Below are positions 34,237 through 43,397 of a DNA stretch of 47,499 bases, in pieces. The position numbers and the translations under genes were made by a program. The notes below the pieces were generated by a model that worked only from the letters and a program-made list of their open reading frames with translations, ran no database searches and had not been told where the DNA came from. Within the stretch, counting starts at the first letter, position 1. The number at the start of each line of letters is the position of its first letter. Source of the stretch: Candidatus Hydrogenedentota bacterium (GTDB lineage Bacteria; Hydrogenedentota; Hydrogenedentia; Hydrogenedentales; SLHB01); assembly GCA_035416745.1 (NCBI GenBank), contig DAOLNV010000040.1:1-47499 (forward strand). Reading direction: 5' to 3'.

Positions 34237-35098
34237 CGGACGAAGATTCGTGCTGGTCACGGGGTTGTCTGGCGCCGGGCTGTCGCTGGCGCTGAGATTC
34301 CTCGAGGACGTGGGGTATTACTGCGTCGACAATCTTCCTGCATCGCTGCTTCCGACGTTTGCCGAACTGGTTCAGGGCAGCACGGAATCTACGCGGCGCA
34401 AGGTGGCGGTGTGTCTTGACGCGCGGGCGGGCGAAGGCCTTTCGCGGTTGCCGGGCTATGTCCAGGAAATCGAGGAAATGGGCATTCCGGTCGAGACCCT
34501 TTTTCTCGACAGCACCGACGAGGTTTTGATTCACCGCTATAGTGAGACGCGCAGGAGACACCCATGCTCGCCGGCGGGAAGCGTTGAAGAAGGCATTCAG
34601 CGCGAGCGTGAGCTGATGGCCCCGATGCGATCGCGGGCGGACCTCGTGATTGACACCAGTTCCACATCCGTGGCGGAGCTGCGCGAGCGCATCGCGTCCA
34701 TGTTCGTAGGGCCCAGAGAAGCGCGAGGGCTGGTCATCACGGTGATGTCGTTCGGGTTCAAGAAAGGTGTTCCGCCGGAAGCCGACTTGGTATTTGACGT
34801 GCGGTTTCTCCCCAATCCGCACTATGACCCCGAGCTGGGGCCCAAGACGGGATGCGAGCCCGACGTGCATGATTTCGTGCTTGCCAACCCGGACGGCCGT
34901 GAATTCCTGGACCGCTTGAAAGGCCTGCTCAAGTTTCTGATACCGCGCTATGCGGCTGAACCCAAATCGTACCTTACGATCGGAGTGGGATGCACCGGCG
35001 GCCAACACCGTTCCGTGGCGGTCGCCCACGCTATCCTGGTTATGCTGCGCGAAATGAACTACGATGCGCGTTTGCGGCACCGGGAACTGCCTGGATAA
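34229..35098 (+). CDS. rapZ: RapZ/YvcJ-family protein with altered Walker A motif
   Basis: RapZ-type proteins are nucleotide-binding adaptors; in E. coli RapZ directs RNase E to GlmZ and controls amino-sugar synthesis. The 289 residues match the family end to end: VGYYCVDNLP, VCLDARAGEG, LFLDSTDEVLIHRYSETRRRHP, VMSFGFKKGVPPEADLVFDV, RFLPNPHYDPEL and the C-terminal signature IGVGCTGGQHRSVAVA. The exception is the P-loop, which reads GLSGAGLS: residue 18, normally the Walker A lysine, is leucine (codon CTG). Canonical ATP/GTP hydrolysis should be impaired. It overlaps hprK by eight bases. Confidence 0.92.
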   Translation: MPSGRRFVLVTGLSGAGLSLALRFLEDVGYYCVDNLPASLLPTFAELVQGSTESTRRKVAVCLDARAGEGLSRLPGYVQEIEEMGIPVETLFLDSTDEVLIHRYSETRRRHPCSPAGSVEEGIQRERELMAPMRSRADLVIDTSSTSVAELRERIASMFVGPREARGLVITVMSFGFKKGVPPEADLVFDVRFLPNPHYDPELGPKTGCEPDVHDFVLANPDGREFLDRLKGLLKFLIPRYAAEPKSYLTIGVGCTGGQHRSVAVAHAILVMLREMNYDARLRHRELPG

Positions 35099-35419
35099 GC
35101 GGCCCCGTCGTCATGGCATCGACCAATCCCGCCGGTTCCTGTATAAGTTTCTCTCGGGTTGGAACTTGGGCAACCGCGTGGTCTCGACATATCGCTCCTC
35201 ACGGAACGCGGTTCAGAATGGCGTCTTTTGAAAAATGCCCACGCAATCCACTATATTTTATGCGCGCTCAACACAGTGGGTTCGAACGCATCAGGCAAGA
35301 GACATGGCCGAATCCAAGGTAGGTAAGATCATGTCCCCTGAGAGGCCATTCGCCTGACAGGCTTCCGGAGAAACCGCCGCGTTTTGATTGCACCGTTACG
35401 GACTTTAGGATAATGATAA
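35099..35419 (+). other. Intergenic region between rapZ and ptsH
   Basis: About 320 bases without a supported gene. They include the promoter at 35228-35257 and, from it, a leader of about 155 bases before ptsH. No riboswitch or known RNA element was recognised. Confidence 0.4.
35228..35257 (+). promoter_or_regulatory. Promoter for ptsH-ptsI
   Basis: TTGAAA (35228-35233) is 18 bases from TATATT (35252-35257), five of six matches at -10. It lies in the gap after rapZ and would drive the PTS genes separately from hpf-hprK-rapZ. Confidence 0.45.
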
Positions 35420-35692
35420 ATGCCGGACTTGACCGAACAAATGGTCATTGTGAACTCAATGGGGCTGCACGCGCGCCCCGCCGCAAAACTCGTGCAGACC
35501 GTCCTTCAATACGAGAGTGACGTGCAGATAAACGTAAATGGCCAAAGGGTCAACGCCAAGAGTATTATGGGATTGCTGACTCTTGCTGCAGCACAAGGGA
35601 CCCAGATGATCGTGACGGCGCAAGGACCCGACGCCGAACAGGCGATTAACGCGGTGCGGCAGCTTGTGGCATCGGGTTTCGGGGAAGAGTGA
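35420..35692 (+). CDS. ptsH: Phosphocarrier protein HPr
   Basis: Carries a phosphoryl group from enzyme I. The 90 residues hold both control sites: His17 in SMGLHARPAAKLV, phosphorylated by enzyme I, and Ser48 in NAKSIMGLL, the target of HPr kinase. The presence of an intact Ser site agrees with hprK nearby. The enzyme I start lies five bases after the stop. Whether this HPr serves sugar import or only signalling cannot be told, since no EII gene is present. Confidence 0.95.
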   Translation: MPDLTEQMVIVNSMGLHARPAAKLVQTVLQYESDVQINVNGQRVNAKSIMGLLTLAAAQGTQMIVTAQGPDAEQAINAVRQLVASGFGEE

Positions 35693-35696
35693 CCAG

Positions 35697-37463
35697 GTGG
35701 AGATTTCACTGCGCGGCATAGGAGTGTCACCCGGAATCGCTATTGGCCCCGTCTTGCCTTTTGGACTCACCGGCCTGGAAGTCCCCAAGTACCAGGTTGA
35801 AGACAAAGAGGCGGAACTGCGGCGGTTCCACGATGCGATGGAATGCGTGCGCGTCGACCTGCAACGTCTCCATCAGAAGACCGCCCAGGATCTCGGTCCC
35901 AAGCATGCGGAAATATTCGAGGCGCATTTGATGGTGCTCGATGACGTCACGTTCCATGAGGAAATCGAAAAGCGTTTACGCACCGAAGGCTGGAACGTTG
36001 AGCAGCTGGTCGAGGAATTCATTGGGCGCTACTCGCAGATGCTGGACTCGGTGGACGATGCGAAATTCCGGGAACGCACCCAGGATGTAGTGGATGTGTT
36101 GCGGCGTATTCAAGGGCGATTGCTGAAGGCCGAGATGGAAAGTCTCGAACACCTTGAGCATCCTTGCGTCGTTGTCGCCCACGACCTGTCGCCTTCGGAC
36201 ACAGCGAAGATGGACCTGGAAAACACGCTGGGGGTGGTGACCGACCTGAGCGGCCCGACGTCGCATACGGCTATCCTCGCGCGCGCCTTTGAAATCCCTG
36301 CCGTGGTGGCGCTGGGGACTGTAGGGACCCAGGCGCTCGCAGGAGACACCGTCATCGTAGACGGCGGCCACGGCGACGTCATTCTCAGGCCCACGGAAAC
36401 AACCCTCGGGCGTTACGTGGCGGAGAAGAAACGCCTCGAAGAGGAACGCCAAGCCTTGCTGATGGCCGAGAAGGATATCCGCAGCGTTACTCTGGACGGT
36501 TTTGAGATCCCGACCATGGCCAACATCGAGTTGCCGGTGGAGATCTCGCACAGCAAGACGACCAAGGCCCAGGGCATTGGGTTGTACCGCACGGAATACT
36601 TGTTCATGAATCGTGCGTCGCTTCCTTCCGAGCAGGAACAATTCGATGCGTACGCCACGGTCGCCGAGGCCATGAACCCCGCCTCGGTAACCTTGCGCAC
36701 CTTGGACCTCGGCGGCGACAAGTTCGTCTCGCACCTTCAATTGGCGGACGAAATCAACCCGCAACTGGGCTGGCGGGCCATCCGGTTCTGCCTCGAACGC
36801 CCGGACATCTTCAAAGCTCAATTGCGGGCGATGTTTCGCGCCAGCGTTCACGGGAACGTGCGGATTATGTTTCCGCTCGTAAGCGGCCTGGACGAGTTTC
36901 GCCGCGTAAAGAATATGGTCCAGGAGGTGCGCGCCGACCTCGAACGCCGCGGTGTGCCGTTCGACCCGAACGTGCAGATAGGCACAATGATTGAGGTGCC
37001 GTCCGCGGTAGTCATTGCCGATCTGTTGGCGGCGGAATCGGATTTCTTCAGCATCGGCACGAACGACCTCATTCAGTACGGTCTGGCGGTAGACCGGGCC
37101 AACGAAAAGATTGCTCACATGTACGAGCCGGCCCATCCGGCGGTGTTGCGGTTGATCCGGCAGGTCGTGCGTGCTGCACGGGCGGCTCGAATCCCGTGCG
37201 GGCTGTGCGGCGAGATGGCGGGCGACCCGGTTTTCACGGAGATTCTTGTGGGCTTGGGCATCGACTCGCTGAGCATGTCGGCGGTAGCCATCCCGGTTGT
37301 GCGGGTCGAAGTCGCCAACATCCGGATGCGCGTCGCCCGGCGGTTTGCCCGCCGCGTACTGAAGATGGGGTCTGAATCGGCCATCAAGAAACTGCTCTAC
37401 AAGCGGTACAAGAGCCGTCACACACTTTCCCGGGTATTGGGCCGCCAGAATAACAATGAATAA
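35697..37463 (+). CDS. ptsI: PTS enzyme I (phosphoenolpyruvate-protein phosphotransferase)
   Basis: Autophosphorylates from PEP and passes the phosphate to HPr. The GTG at 35697 gives the family-typical opening EISLRGIGVSPGIAIGPV; 588 residues is a normal length. The active histidine is His190 in LSGPTSHTAILAR. The PEP-binding barrel shows LYRTEYLFMNR, RTLDLGGDKF, GTNDLIQYGLAVDR and the conserved cysteine in CGLCGEMAGDP. It is an ordinary enzyme I without the GAF domain of the nitrogen-PTS version (PtsP). The pairing with HprK and RapZ supports a regulatory circuit. Confidence 0.95.
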   Translation: MEISLRGIGVSPGIAIGPVLPFGLTGLEVPKYQVEDKEAELRRFHDAMECVRVDLQRLHQKTAQDLGPKHAEIFEAHLMVLDDVTFHEEIEKRLRTEGWNVEQLVEEFIGRYSQMLDSVDDAKFRERTQDVVDVLRRIQGRLLKAEMESLEHLEHPCVVVAHDLSPSDTAKMDLENTLGVVTDLSGPTSHTAILARAFEIPAVVALGTVGTQALAGDTVIVDGGHGDVILRPTETTLGRYVAEKKRLEEERQALLMAEKDIRSVTLDGFEIPTMANIELPVEISHSKTTKAQGIGLYRTEYLFMNRASLPSEQEQFDAYATVAEAMNPASVTLRTLDLGGDKFVSHLQLADEINPQLGWRAIRFCLERPDIFKAQLRAMFRASVHGNVRIMFPLVSGLDEFRRVKNMVQEVRADLERRGVPFDPNVQIGTMIEVPSAVVIADLLAAESDFFSIGTNDLIQYGLAVDRANEKIAHMYEPAHPAVLRLIRQVVRAARAARIPCGLCGEMAGDPVFTEILVGLGIDSLSMSAVAIPVVRVEVANIRMRVARRFARRVLKMGSESAIKKLLYKRYKSRHTLSRVLGRQNNNE

Positions 37464-37525
37464 ACGCATGCAGGGCGCCGAAAGTTTGAAGTAGGCGCGG
37501 AATCTCGAGATACAGGGATCCGGTT

Positions 37526-38686
37526 GTGCCGATACGCCTTTCCATATTGGGCTCGACGGGCTCGATTGGCCGAAGCGCCCTTGACGTGGTGCGACACTAC
37601 CCCGGCATGTTTGAGGTAGTCGCGCTCGGCGCGTTCTCGAATACCGATTTGCTGGCCGAACAGCTGCGCGAGTTTCGCCCTCCCCATGTGGCGGTAGCGG
37701 ATGAAGCGGCCGCCGCCCGATTGGACCTCTCGGGCCTGAATACGCGTTTGTGGCGCGGCAGCAACGGTTTGGAGGAGATTGCCGCCATGAGCGTGGACGT
37801 TGCGCTGTGCGCTGTCGTGGGCGCGGCGGGTCTCAAGCCGGTACTGCGGGCGATCGAAGCGGGCAACCGCATAGCGCTGGCCAACAAGGAGCCCCTGGTC
37901 ATGGCTGGCCCGTTGATTATGGAGACAGCCAGGCGCAGGCGCGTGGACGTGCTGCCGGTGGACAGCGAGCACAACGCCGTCTTCCAATGCCTGCAAGGGC
38001 ATTCCAGGGACGATGTTCACCGGATTCATCTCACGGCGTCGGGCGGGCCCTTTTACGGCAAACCGTGCGAAGCGCGCCGCAACGTTACCCCTGAAGAGGC
38101 GGCAAACCATCCCACGTGGGACATGGGCAAGAAGATCAGCGTGGATTCGGCTACCTTGATGAACAAGGGATTGGAAGTCATCGAAGCCATGTGGCTTTTC
38201 GGCATGCCGCTCGATAAGATCGGCGTGATCATCCATCCCCAGAGCATTGTCCACAGCATGGTGGAATTCACCGACGGCAGTATCTTGGCACAGATGGGTC
38301 CAACGGACATGAAATTCCCCATCCTGTTCGCGTTGACATGGCCTGAGCGCGTCCGAGAGCCCATGGGCCGTCTTGACCTGACCCAGGTTGAGAAGCTTAC
38401 CTTCGCCAAACCCGATTTCAGCGAATTCCCGTGCCTGCACCTCGCTCTCAAATCCGCCAGAAAGGGTGGGACCGCGCCGACGGTGTTGAACGCAGCGAAT
38501 GAGGTGGCGGTCCAGGCTTTCTGCCGGAAGCGAATCCCGTTTCTGGAAATCCCGGCCCTGGTGGAGCATGTTTTGGCGAGTTCCCCTATCGAGAACGAGG
38601 TGTCGCTCGAGTCCGTTCTGGCTGCCGATGGATGCGCCCGAGAGCGGGCGGAACGCTATATTGAGGCCAGATTTCAGACAGTATGA
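37526..38686 (+). CDS. dxr: 1-deoxy-D-xylulose 5-phosphate reductoisomerase
   Basis: Second step of the MEP pathway, making MEP with NADPH. The 386 residues start at a GTG. Motifs are ILGSTGSIGRSALDVV (NADPH site), ALANKEPLVMAG (usually NKESLV), VDSEHNAVFQCL, LTASGGPFYG, the metal and substrate segment TWDMGKKISVDSATLMNKGLE, recognised by its core WDMGKKISVDSATLMNKG, and NAANEVAVQAF. The Ser-to-Pro change in the NKE loop is next to, not on, catalytic residues. Together with ispD and ispF it shows use of the MEP route. A 107-base gap separates it from rseP, a common neighbour of dxr in bacteria. Confidence 0.94.
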   Translation: MPIRLSILGSTGSIGRSALDVVRHYPGMFEVVALGAFSNTDLLAEQLREFRPPHVAVADEAAAARLDLSGLNTRLWRGSNGLEEIAAMSVDVALCAVVGAAGLKPVLRAIEAGNRIALANKEPLVMAGPLIMETARRRRVDVLPVDSEHNAVFQCLQGHSRDDVHRIHLTASGGPFYGKPCEARRNVTPEEAANHPTWDMGKKISVDSATLMNKGLEVIEAMWLFGMPLDKIGVIIHPQSIVHSMVEFTDGSILAQMGPTDMKFPILFALTWPERVREPMGRLDLTQVEKLTFAKPDFSEFPCLHLALKSARKGGTAPTVLNAANEVAVQAFCRKRIPFLEIPALVEHVLASSPIENEVSLESVLAADGCARERAERYIEARFQTV

Positions 38687-38793
38687 GCACAAGAATCGCG
38701 AATATGGAACTTCCCCCCCATGTTTGATTTACAATATGGTGATCGACGGGCTGGCCGAAGAAGAGGTCCGGCGAGGTCACGGAGTGCAAAGTA

Positions 38794-40485
38794 ATGGTTT
38801 TTGGCGGCGTATTTGTGTTTATTATCGTATTGGGAGTGCTCATTTTCTTTCACGAAATGGGACACTTTATCGCGGCTAAGGCATGCCATATCTATGTCGA
38901 CCGGTTCAGCCTCGGAATGCCTCCCCGGCTGTTCGGGATCAAGCTCGGAGAAACGGACTACTGTGTAGGTGCCTTGCCTATCGGTGGTTACGTGAAAATG
39001 GCAGGACAAGAGGACACCCCCCTTACCGAAGAGGAGCGTCAGAAACAGTACGGCGAGGTCCCTCCGGAACGCTGGTTCAACAACAGGCCCGTGTGGCAGC
39101 GGATGATTGTTATCACAGCCGGGCCGGTCATGAACGTTGTGCTGGGGGTCTTGTTATACGGAATAGTGGCGGCGGTCGGCACCGAAGTTCCTGAAAGCGA
39201 GGTCACCGCCCGAGTAGGATTTGTGAAACCCGAGTCTCCCGCGGCCACGGCGCCGATGTACCGAATACCCGATACCGCGGAGAACACGGCAACCGCCGGC
39301 GAACCGGATACAACGGGCTGGCGGACGGGTGACCTGATCATCTCTGTTGACGGCGAAGCCATGCGCAGCTTCTCGGACGTCGGCTTTGCGGCGATTCTGG
39401 GGGCCGGCAGAGTCTTGGATGTGCTGCTCGAGCGTTCCGAAGAGGGGGAAACGGTCCGGTACCTGTCTCGAATTGAACCCCAACACGTTGAAGACAGCAA
39501 GCATACACAGTTTGGCATCGAGCCATTCAGGACGGCGCTGATAGGCCGGATCCTGCCTGGATTACCTGCTTGTGAATCGGGCCTCAAAGATGGCGATATT
39601 CTGCAAACCGCGAATGGCCAAATCATTGACAGCACAAGCTTTACCAAGTTCCTGGAAAACATGGGGGACAACGGCACGGTGAGCCTCGAGGTCGAGCGCG
39701 AAAATGCGGTGTTCGACGTGACGCTCAAGCCGGCAACGATTGGACGGTTCGAAGGCGTTGTGTTCTCACCCTCCCTTTACAGCGAGGAAGAGGGAGAGGG
39801 GCCGCCGACCATCGGATATGTCTCGGACCAAGTGAAAGAGGACACGGGCCTCGCTCGGGGGGACGAAGTTCTCGAAGTGAACGGCAAGCCGGCAACGGCT
39901 GTGAACCTTCGCGAGGCGGAGCGGGACAGCGCTGGCAAGAGCCTGACGCTCAAAGTTCGGCACAAAGCGCGCCTGTTCGGGCTCGCCGGAGCGGAAGAAA
40001 CACAAACCGTCGAAATCACTCCGGTGCCGTCGGCGGCCATCGGCATTGTCTGGGGTGAAAAGATGGTTTTCCACCGGGCCGCTGCACGCGAGGTGGTTCC
40101 CGAGGCGTTTCGTCAAGGGTTCAAGGCGTTGTCGCGCACAATTAAAACGCTCGCCATGCTCTTCACGGGCACGGTAAGCCCGAGCGACTTGGGCGGTCCG
40201 GTGCTGATTTACCAGGTGACGACGACCGCGGCCAGTATGGGTTTGATGTGGCTGTTCAAGATAACGGCGTTCATCAGCGTCAATCTCTGTGTATTCAATC
40301 TGCTGCCGTTGCCAGTGCTGGACGGCGGTCTCCTGCTCTTGCTTTCCTGGGAGGGCATTCGCAGGAAGCCCCTGCCCGAGAAAGCCCTGGAGCGCATCCA
40401 GCAAGTGGGTTTGGTCATCATCATCAGTCTGCTGCTTTTCGTGACATATAACGACATACTCCGGTGGGTGACGTCCACGCTTTAG
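38794..40485 (+). CDS. rseP: RseP-type intramembrane zinc metalloprotease
   Basis: Site-2 protease of the M50B family that cuts membrane-spanning substrates such as anti-sigma factors. The first helix holds HEMGH (His20, Glu21, His24). GALPIGGYVKMAGQ follows, then about 320 residues on the outer side, with two clear PDZ-like units (GWRTGDLIISVDG, ESGLKDGDILQTANG) and a third shorter one (LARGDEVLEVNG). The C-terminal helix bears the zinc aspartate in NLLPLPVLDGG. At 563 residues it is about 110 longer than E. coli RseP, because of the extra PDZ-like unit. A weak -10 (TACAAT, 38730-38735) lies upstream. No anti-sigma substrate gene is in the window. Confidence 0.92.
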   Translation: MVFGGVFVFIIVLGVLIFFHEMGHFIAAKACHIYVDRFSLGMPPRLFGIKLGETDYCVGALPIGGYVKMAGQEDTPLTEEERQKQYGEVPPERWFNNRPVWQRMIVITAGPVMNVVLGVLLYGIVAAVGTEVPESEVTARVGFVKPESPAATAPMYRIPDTAENTATAGEPDTTGWRTGDLIISVDGEAMRSFSDVGFAAILGAGRVLDVLLERSEEGETVRYLSRIEPQHVEDSKHTQFGIEPFRTALIGRILPGLPACESGLKDGDILQTANGQIIDSTSFTKFLENMGDNGTVSLEVERENAVFDVTLKPATIGRFEGVVFSPSLYSEEEGEGPPTIGYVSDQVKEDTGLARGDEVLEVNGKPATAVNLREAERDSAGKSLTLKVRHKARLFGLAGAEETQTVEITPVPSAAIGIVWGEKMVFHRAAAREVVPEAFRQGFKALSRTIKTLAMLFTGTVSPSDLGGPVLIYQVTTTAASMGLMWLFKITAFISVNLCVFNLLPLPVLDGGLLLLLSWEGIRRKPLPEKALERIQQVGLVIIISLLLFVTYNDILRWVTSTL

Positions 40486-40624
40486 GATTCGAGGCCGGGA
40501 AGCTGGGGACATTGAGGGGCAGTGGGACCGCCAAGGGCGGCGAATCACCTCCGGAGCTGCGTGAGAAACAAGACGACGGGCAGGCCCAATAGACCTGCAA
40601 CGGGAAGGAGAAGCCGAGAGCGTT

Positions 40625-41938
40625 ATGGGATTCATCACGTGCAAATTTGGGGGATCGTCGCTGGCAGACGCGGCATGTGTCCGCAAAGCGGAAGCGATTA
40701 TCCGGTCCGATCCGCAGCGGCGGTATATCGTGCCGTCGGCGCCAGGCAAACGCACGGAAGAGGACAAGAAAATCACAGACCTGTTGTATGCGTGGCACAG
40801 CCTGGCTAAGCAGGGGCTGGATGTGTCCCAGCCGAAGGGCATCATCGCGGAACGTTTCGGGGAGTTGGCGAGGGAGCTGGGTATCCCCTTCGACGTGGGC
40901 GCACACATGGAACGGATCGCCGCCGAGGGAGAGCAGCATGCTGAACCGGATTACATGGCTTCCCGCGGGGAATATCTCAACGGCCTGCTGATGGCGGAGC
41001 TTCTGGGAGCCACGTTTATCGACCCTGCCGAGTGCGTTTTCTTCGATGATGAAGGGGGGCTCGACAAAAAGACCTACAGTGCTTTGGCAAAACGCATGGC
41101 AGGAGACGGCCTGTTTGTTGTGCCGGGTTTCTACGGAGTGATGCCCGACGGCCGGGTCAGGACGTTTTCACGGGGCGGCAGCGATGTGACCGGGGCAATC
41201 GTAGCCCGGGCAACCCACTCCGTCCTGTACGAAAACTGGACCGACGTTTCGGGCTTCCGTATGGCCGATCCGAGAGTGGTGCCCCATGCCAGGCGCATCC
41301 AAGAAGTGACGTACAAGGAACTGCGCGAACTTTCGTACATGGGCGCAAAGGTGCTGCATGAGGAGGCGATCTTCCCCGTCCGTGAAACAGGCATCCCGGT
41401 CAACATCCGCAATACACACAAGCCTGAGGTGCCGGGAACGATGATCGTGTCTAAACGCGAGAGCACCGAACCCGTGTGCGGCATTGCGGCGCGCAAGGGT
41501 TTCTCCATGATCACAATCGAAAAAGCGCTGATGAACCGCGAATTGGGGTTTGGCCGCCGCTTGCTGATGATCCTCGAAGAGTTCGGGATCAGTTTCGAGC
41601 ATATGCCGTCGAGTATCGACACGGTTTCGGTGATAGTCAGGGACGACTTGCTGGGCAGCCACGGTCCCGCGGTGATCAAGAAGATCGAGCGCCGGTGCGA
41701 TCCCGACCGCGTGGAGTTGTCGCCGGGGCTTGCGCTGATCGCAACGGTAGGCCAGGGCATGGCGGGTCACATCGGTATTGCCGCGAAACTGATGGGCGCG
41801 CTCGCGGAGGCCCGCGTGAACATACGCGTTATCGACCAGGGCTCTTCGGAAAACAACATCATCGTAGGCGTCGAAGATAAAGACATGGAGACGGCAGTGC
41901 GCGCAATTTACGGTGTTTTCACTCACTCGGAGGGTTAA
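40625..41938 (+). CDS. Aspartate kinase
   Basis: Phosphorylates aspartate, the entry to lysine, threonine and methionine synthesis. The 437 residues have the kinase domain with KFGGSSLADA (7-16), RGEYLNGLLMAELL, FSRGGSDVTGAIVA and WTDVSGFRMADPRVV, then two ACT domains (from about 300) that sense end products, with VGQGMAGHIGIAAKLMGAL, seen by its core GMAGHIGIAAKLMG, and IDQGSSENNIIVGV. It is monofunctional. Which amino acid controls it cannot be told. It begins a tight plus-strand run: pyk starts seven bases after its stop. Confidence 0.92.
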   Translation: MGFITCKFGGSSLADAACVRKAEAIIRSDPQRRYIVPSAPGKRTEEDKKITDLLYAWHSLAKQGLDVSQPKGIIAERFGELARELGIPFDVGAHMERIAAEGEQHAEPDYMASRGEYLNGLLMAELLGATFIDPAECVFFDDEGGLDKKTYSALAKRMAGDGLFVVPGFYGVMPDGRVRTFSRGGSDVTGAIVARATHSVLYENWTDVSGFRMADPRVVPHARRIQEVTYKELRELSYMGAKVLHEEAIFPVRETGIPVNIRNTHKPEVPGTMIVSKRESTEPVCGIAARKGFSMITIEKALMNRELGFGRRLLMILEEFGISFEHMPSSIDTVSVIVRDDLLGSHGPAVIKKIERRCDPDRVELSPGLALIATVGQGMAGHIGIAAKLMGALAEARVNIRVIDQGSSENNIIVGVEDKDMETAVRAIYGVFTHSEG

Positions 41939-41945
41939 CCAGGCT

Positions 41946-43394
41946 ATGCGCCGGACCAAGATCGTCTGTACGCTGGGACCCAGTTCGCGCGACTATCAAA
42001 CGATCGAGCGCCTCATGACGGAGGGCATGGACGTCGCACGCCTCAATTTCTCGCACGGCAGCCACGACGATCATCGCAACGTATTCGAGACGGTGCGGCG
42101 CGCGGCCAGCGAAACGGGCAGGGCTGTCGCCGTGATGGCCGACCTTCAGGGACCGAAGATCCGGACCGGGCGTTTGGAAGACGGACGCCCGGTCAATCTG
42201 TCCCCGGGCGCTTCTTTCTGCATTACTGCCCGGGACGTGCCTGGGAATGCCCGGTGCGTCTCGACGACCTATGAATCCCTCCCGCAGGACGTACAGCCCG
42301 GGAGCCGCCTCCTGCTCGCGGACGGCATGCTCGAATTGCGTGTTCTCGAGGTGAAAGGCCCGGATGTCCATTGCACAGTGGTGCGCGGCGGCAAGCTGGG
42401 GGAACACAAGGGCATCAATATGCCAAGGGTAGCCGTAAGCGCCGCTCCGTTGACGGAGAAGGATATCGAGGATTTGGAATTTGCTCTGGACCTCGGCGTC
42501 GATTTTGTGGCACTTTCGTTCGTTCGGTCGGGGCAAGACATATGCCACCTGAAAGAGCTTATTGCAGAGGGGGGGCACAGGGCCTCGGTGGTTGCCAAGA
42601 TCGAGCGCCCCGAGGCGGTTGCGAACATTGACGAGATAATCCGGGTAGCGGACGCCGTGATGGTTGCCAGAGGCGACCTGGGAGTGGAAATGGATCTCGA
42701 CGAGGTTCCGCAAATTCAGAAGGACATCATTCGGAAATGTAACCGGAACGGGCTCCCCGTGATTACCGCGACCCAGATGCTCGAATCGATGATGGCCAGC
42801 GCCCGGCCCACCCGTGCCGAGGTGGCGGACATAGCGAACGCGATTCACGACGGCACGGACGCATTGATGCTCAGCGGCGAGACGGCTTCCGGGCGTTATC
42901 CCATCGAGTCCGTGGCCACAATGGCCCAGGTAGCTCTGAAGACTGATGAAATTATCGAGCAGTCCCCGCGCTGCGCCCTGGTGGCGCCCGAAAATGCCAG
43001 CCGTCATGAAACCGCGTTTGCACATGCCATCGGCCTGGCGGCAAGCCAGGCCGCTGAAGACGTGAATGCCGTGTGCATTACGTGCTTCACCATGTCCGGC
43101 TATAGTGCGCGCATGATTTCGCGCCACCGCCCTCGCAAACCGATAGTTGCCGTGACAGTCAACGACGAGGCCCGGAGGCGCTGCGCTCTTTTGTGGGGGG
43201 TTCAGACTCTGCCGGGAGCCGAAACCCGAGACCTTACCGCCATGGTTGGCCAGGTAGACGATATTCTGAGCCGTGAGGGACTCGCCCAGCATGGCGATAC
43301 GGTCGTGATCGTTGCGGGCACCCCGCTTCTGGTCGGGGGCCGTACAGACTTTATCAAGATCCATCAGGTTGGTGAGTCGGAGACCGGGCGGTGA
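41946..43394 (+). CDS. pyk: Pyruvate kinase
   Basis: Last step of glycolysis, PEP and ADP to pyruvate and ATP. The 482 residues start at 41946; an ATG at 41913 in the previous gene gives a non-conserved extension. Motifs are TKIVCTLGPSS, DVARLNFSHGSHDDH, MADLQGPKIRTG, the signature AKIERPEAVANIDEI, VMVARGDLGVEM, TATQMLESMM and AIHDGTDALMLSGETASGRYP, recognised by its core DGTDALMLSGETASG. The C-terminal regulatory domain is present. It shares PEP with the nearby enzyme I, so this region couples PEP use and sensing. Confidence 0.95.
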   Translation: MRRTKIVCTLGPSSRDYQTIERLMTEGMDVARLNFSHGSHDDHRNVFETVRRAASETGRAVAVMADLQGPKIRTGRLEDGRPVNLSPGASFCITARDVPGNARCVSTTYESLPQDVQPGSRLLLADGMLELRVLEVKGPDVHCTVVRGGKLGEHKGINMPRVAVSAAPLTEKDIEDLEFALDLGVDFVALSFVRSGQDICHLKELIAEGGHRASVVAKIERPEAVANIDEIIRVADAVMVARGDLGVEMDLDEVPQIQKDIIRKCNRNGLPVITATQMLESMMASARPTRAEVADIANAIHDGTDALMLSGETASGRYPIESVATMAQVALKTDEIIEQSPRCALVAPENASRHETAFAHAIGLAASQAAEDVNAVCITCFTMSGYSARMISRHRPRKPIVAVTVNDEARRRCALLWGVQTLPGAETRDLTAMVGQVDDILSREGLAQHGDTVVIVAGTPLLVGGRTDFIKIHQVGESETGR

Positions 43395-43397
43395 TTC

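Noticed and set aside
35976..37469. 497-codon minus-strand frame over ptsI
   Set aside because: It is antisense to an intact enzyme I with all active-site motifs.
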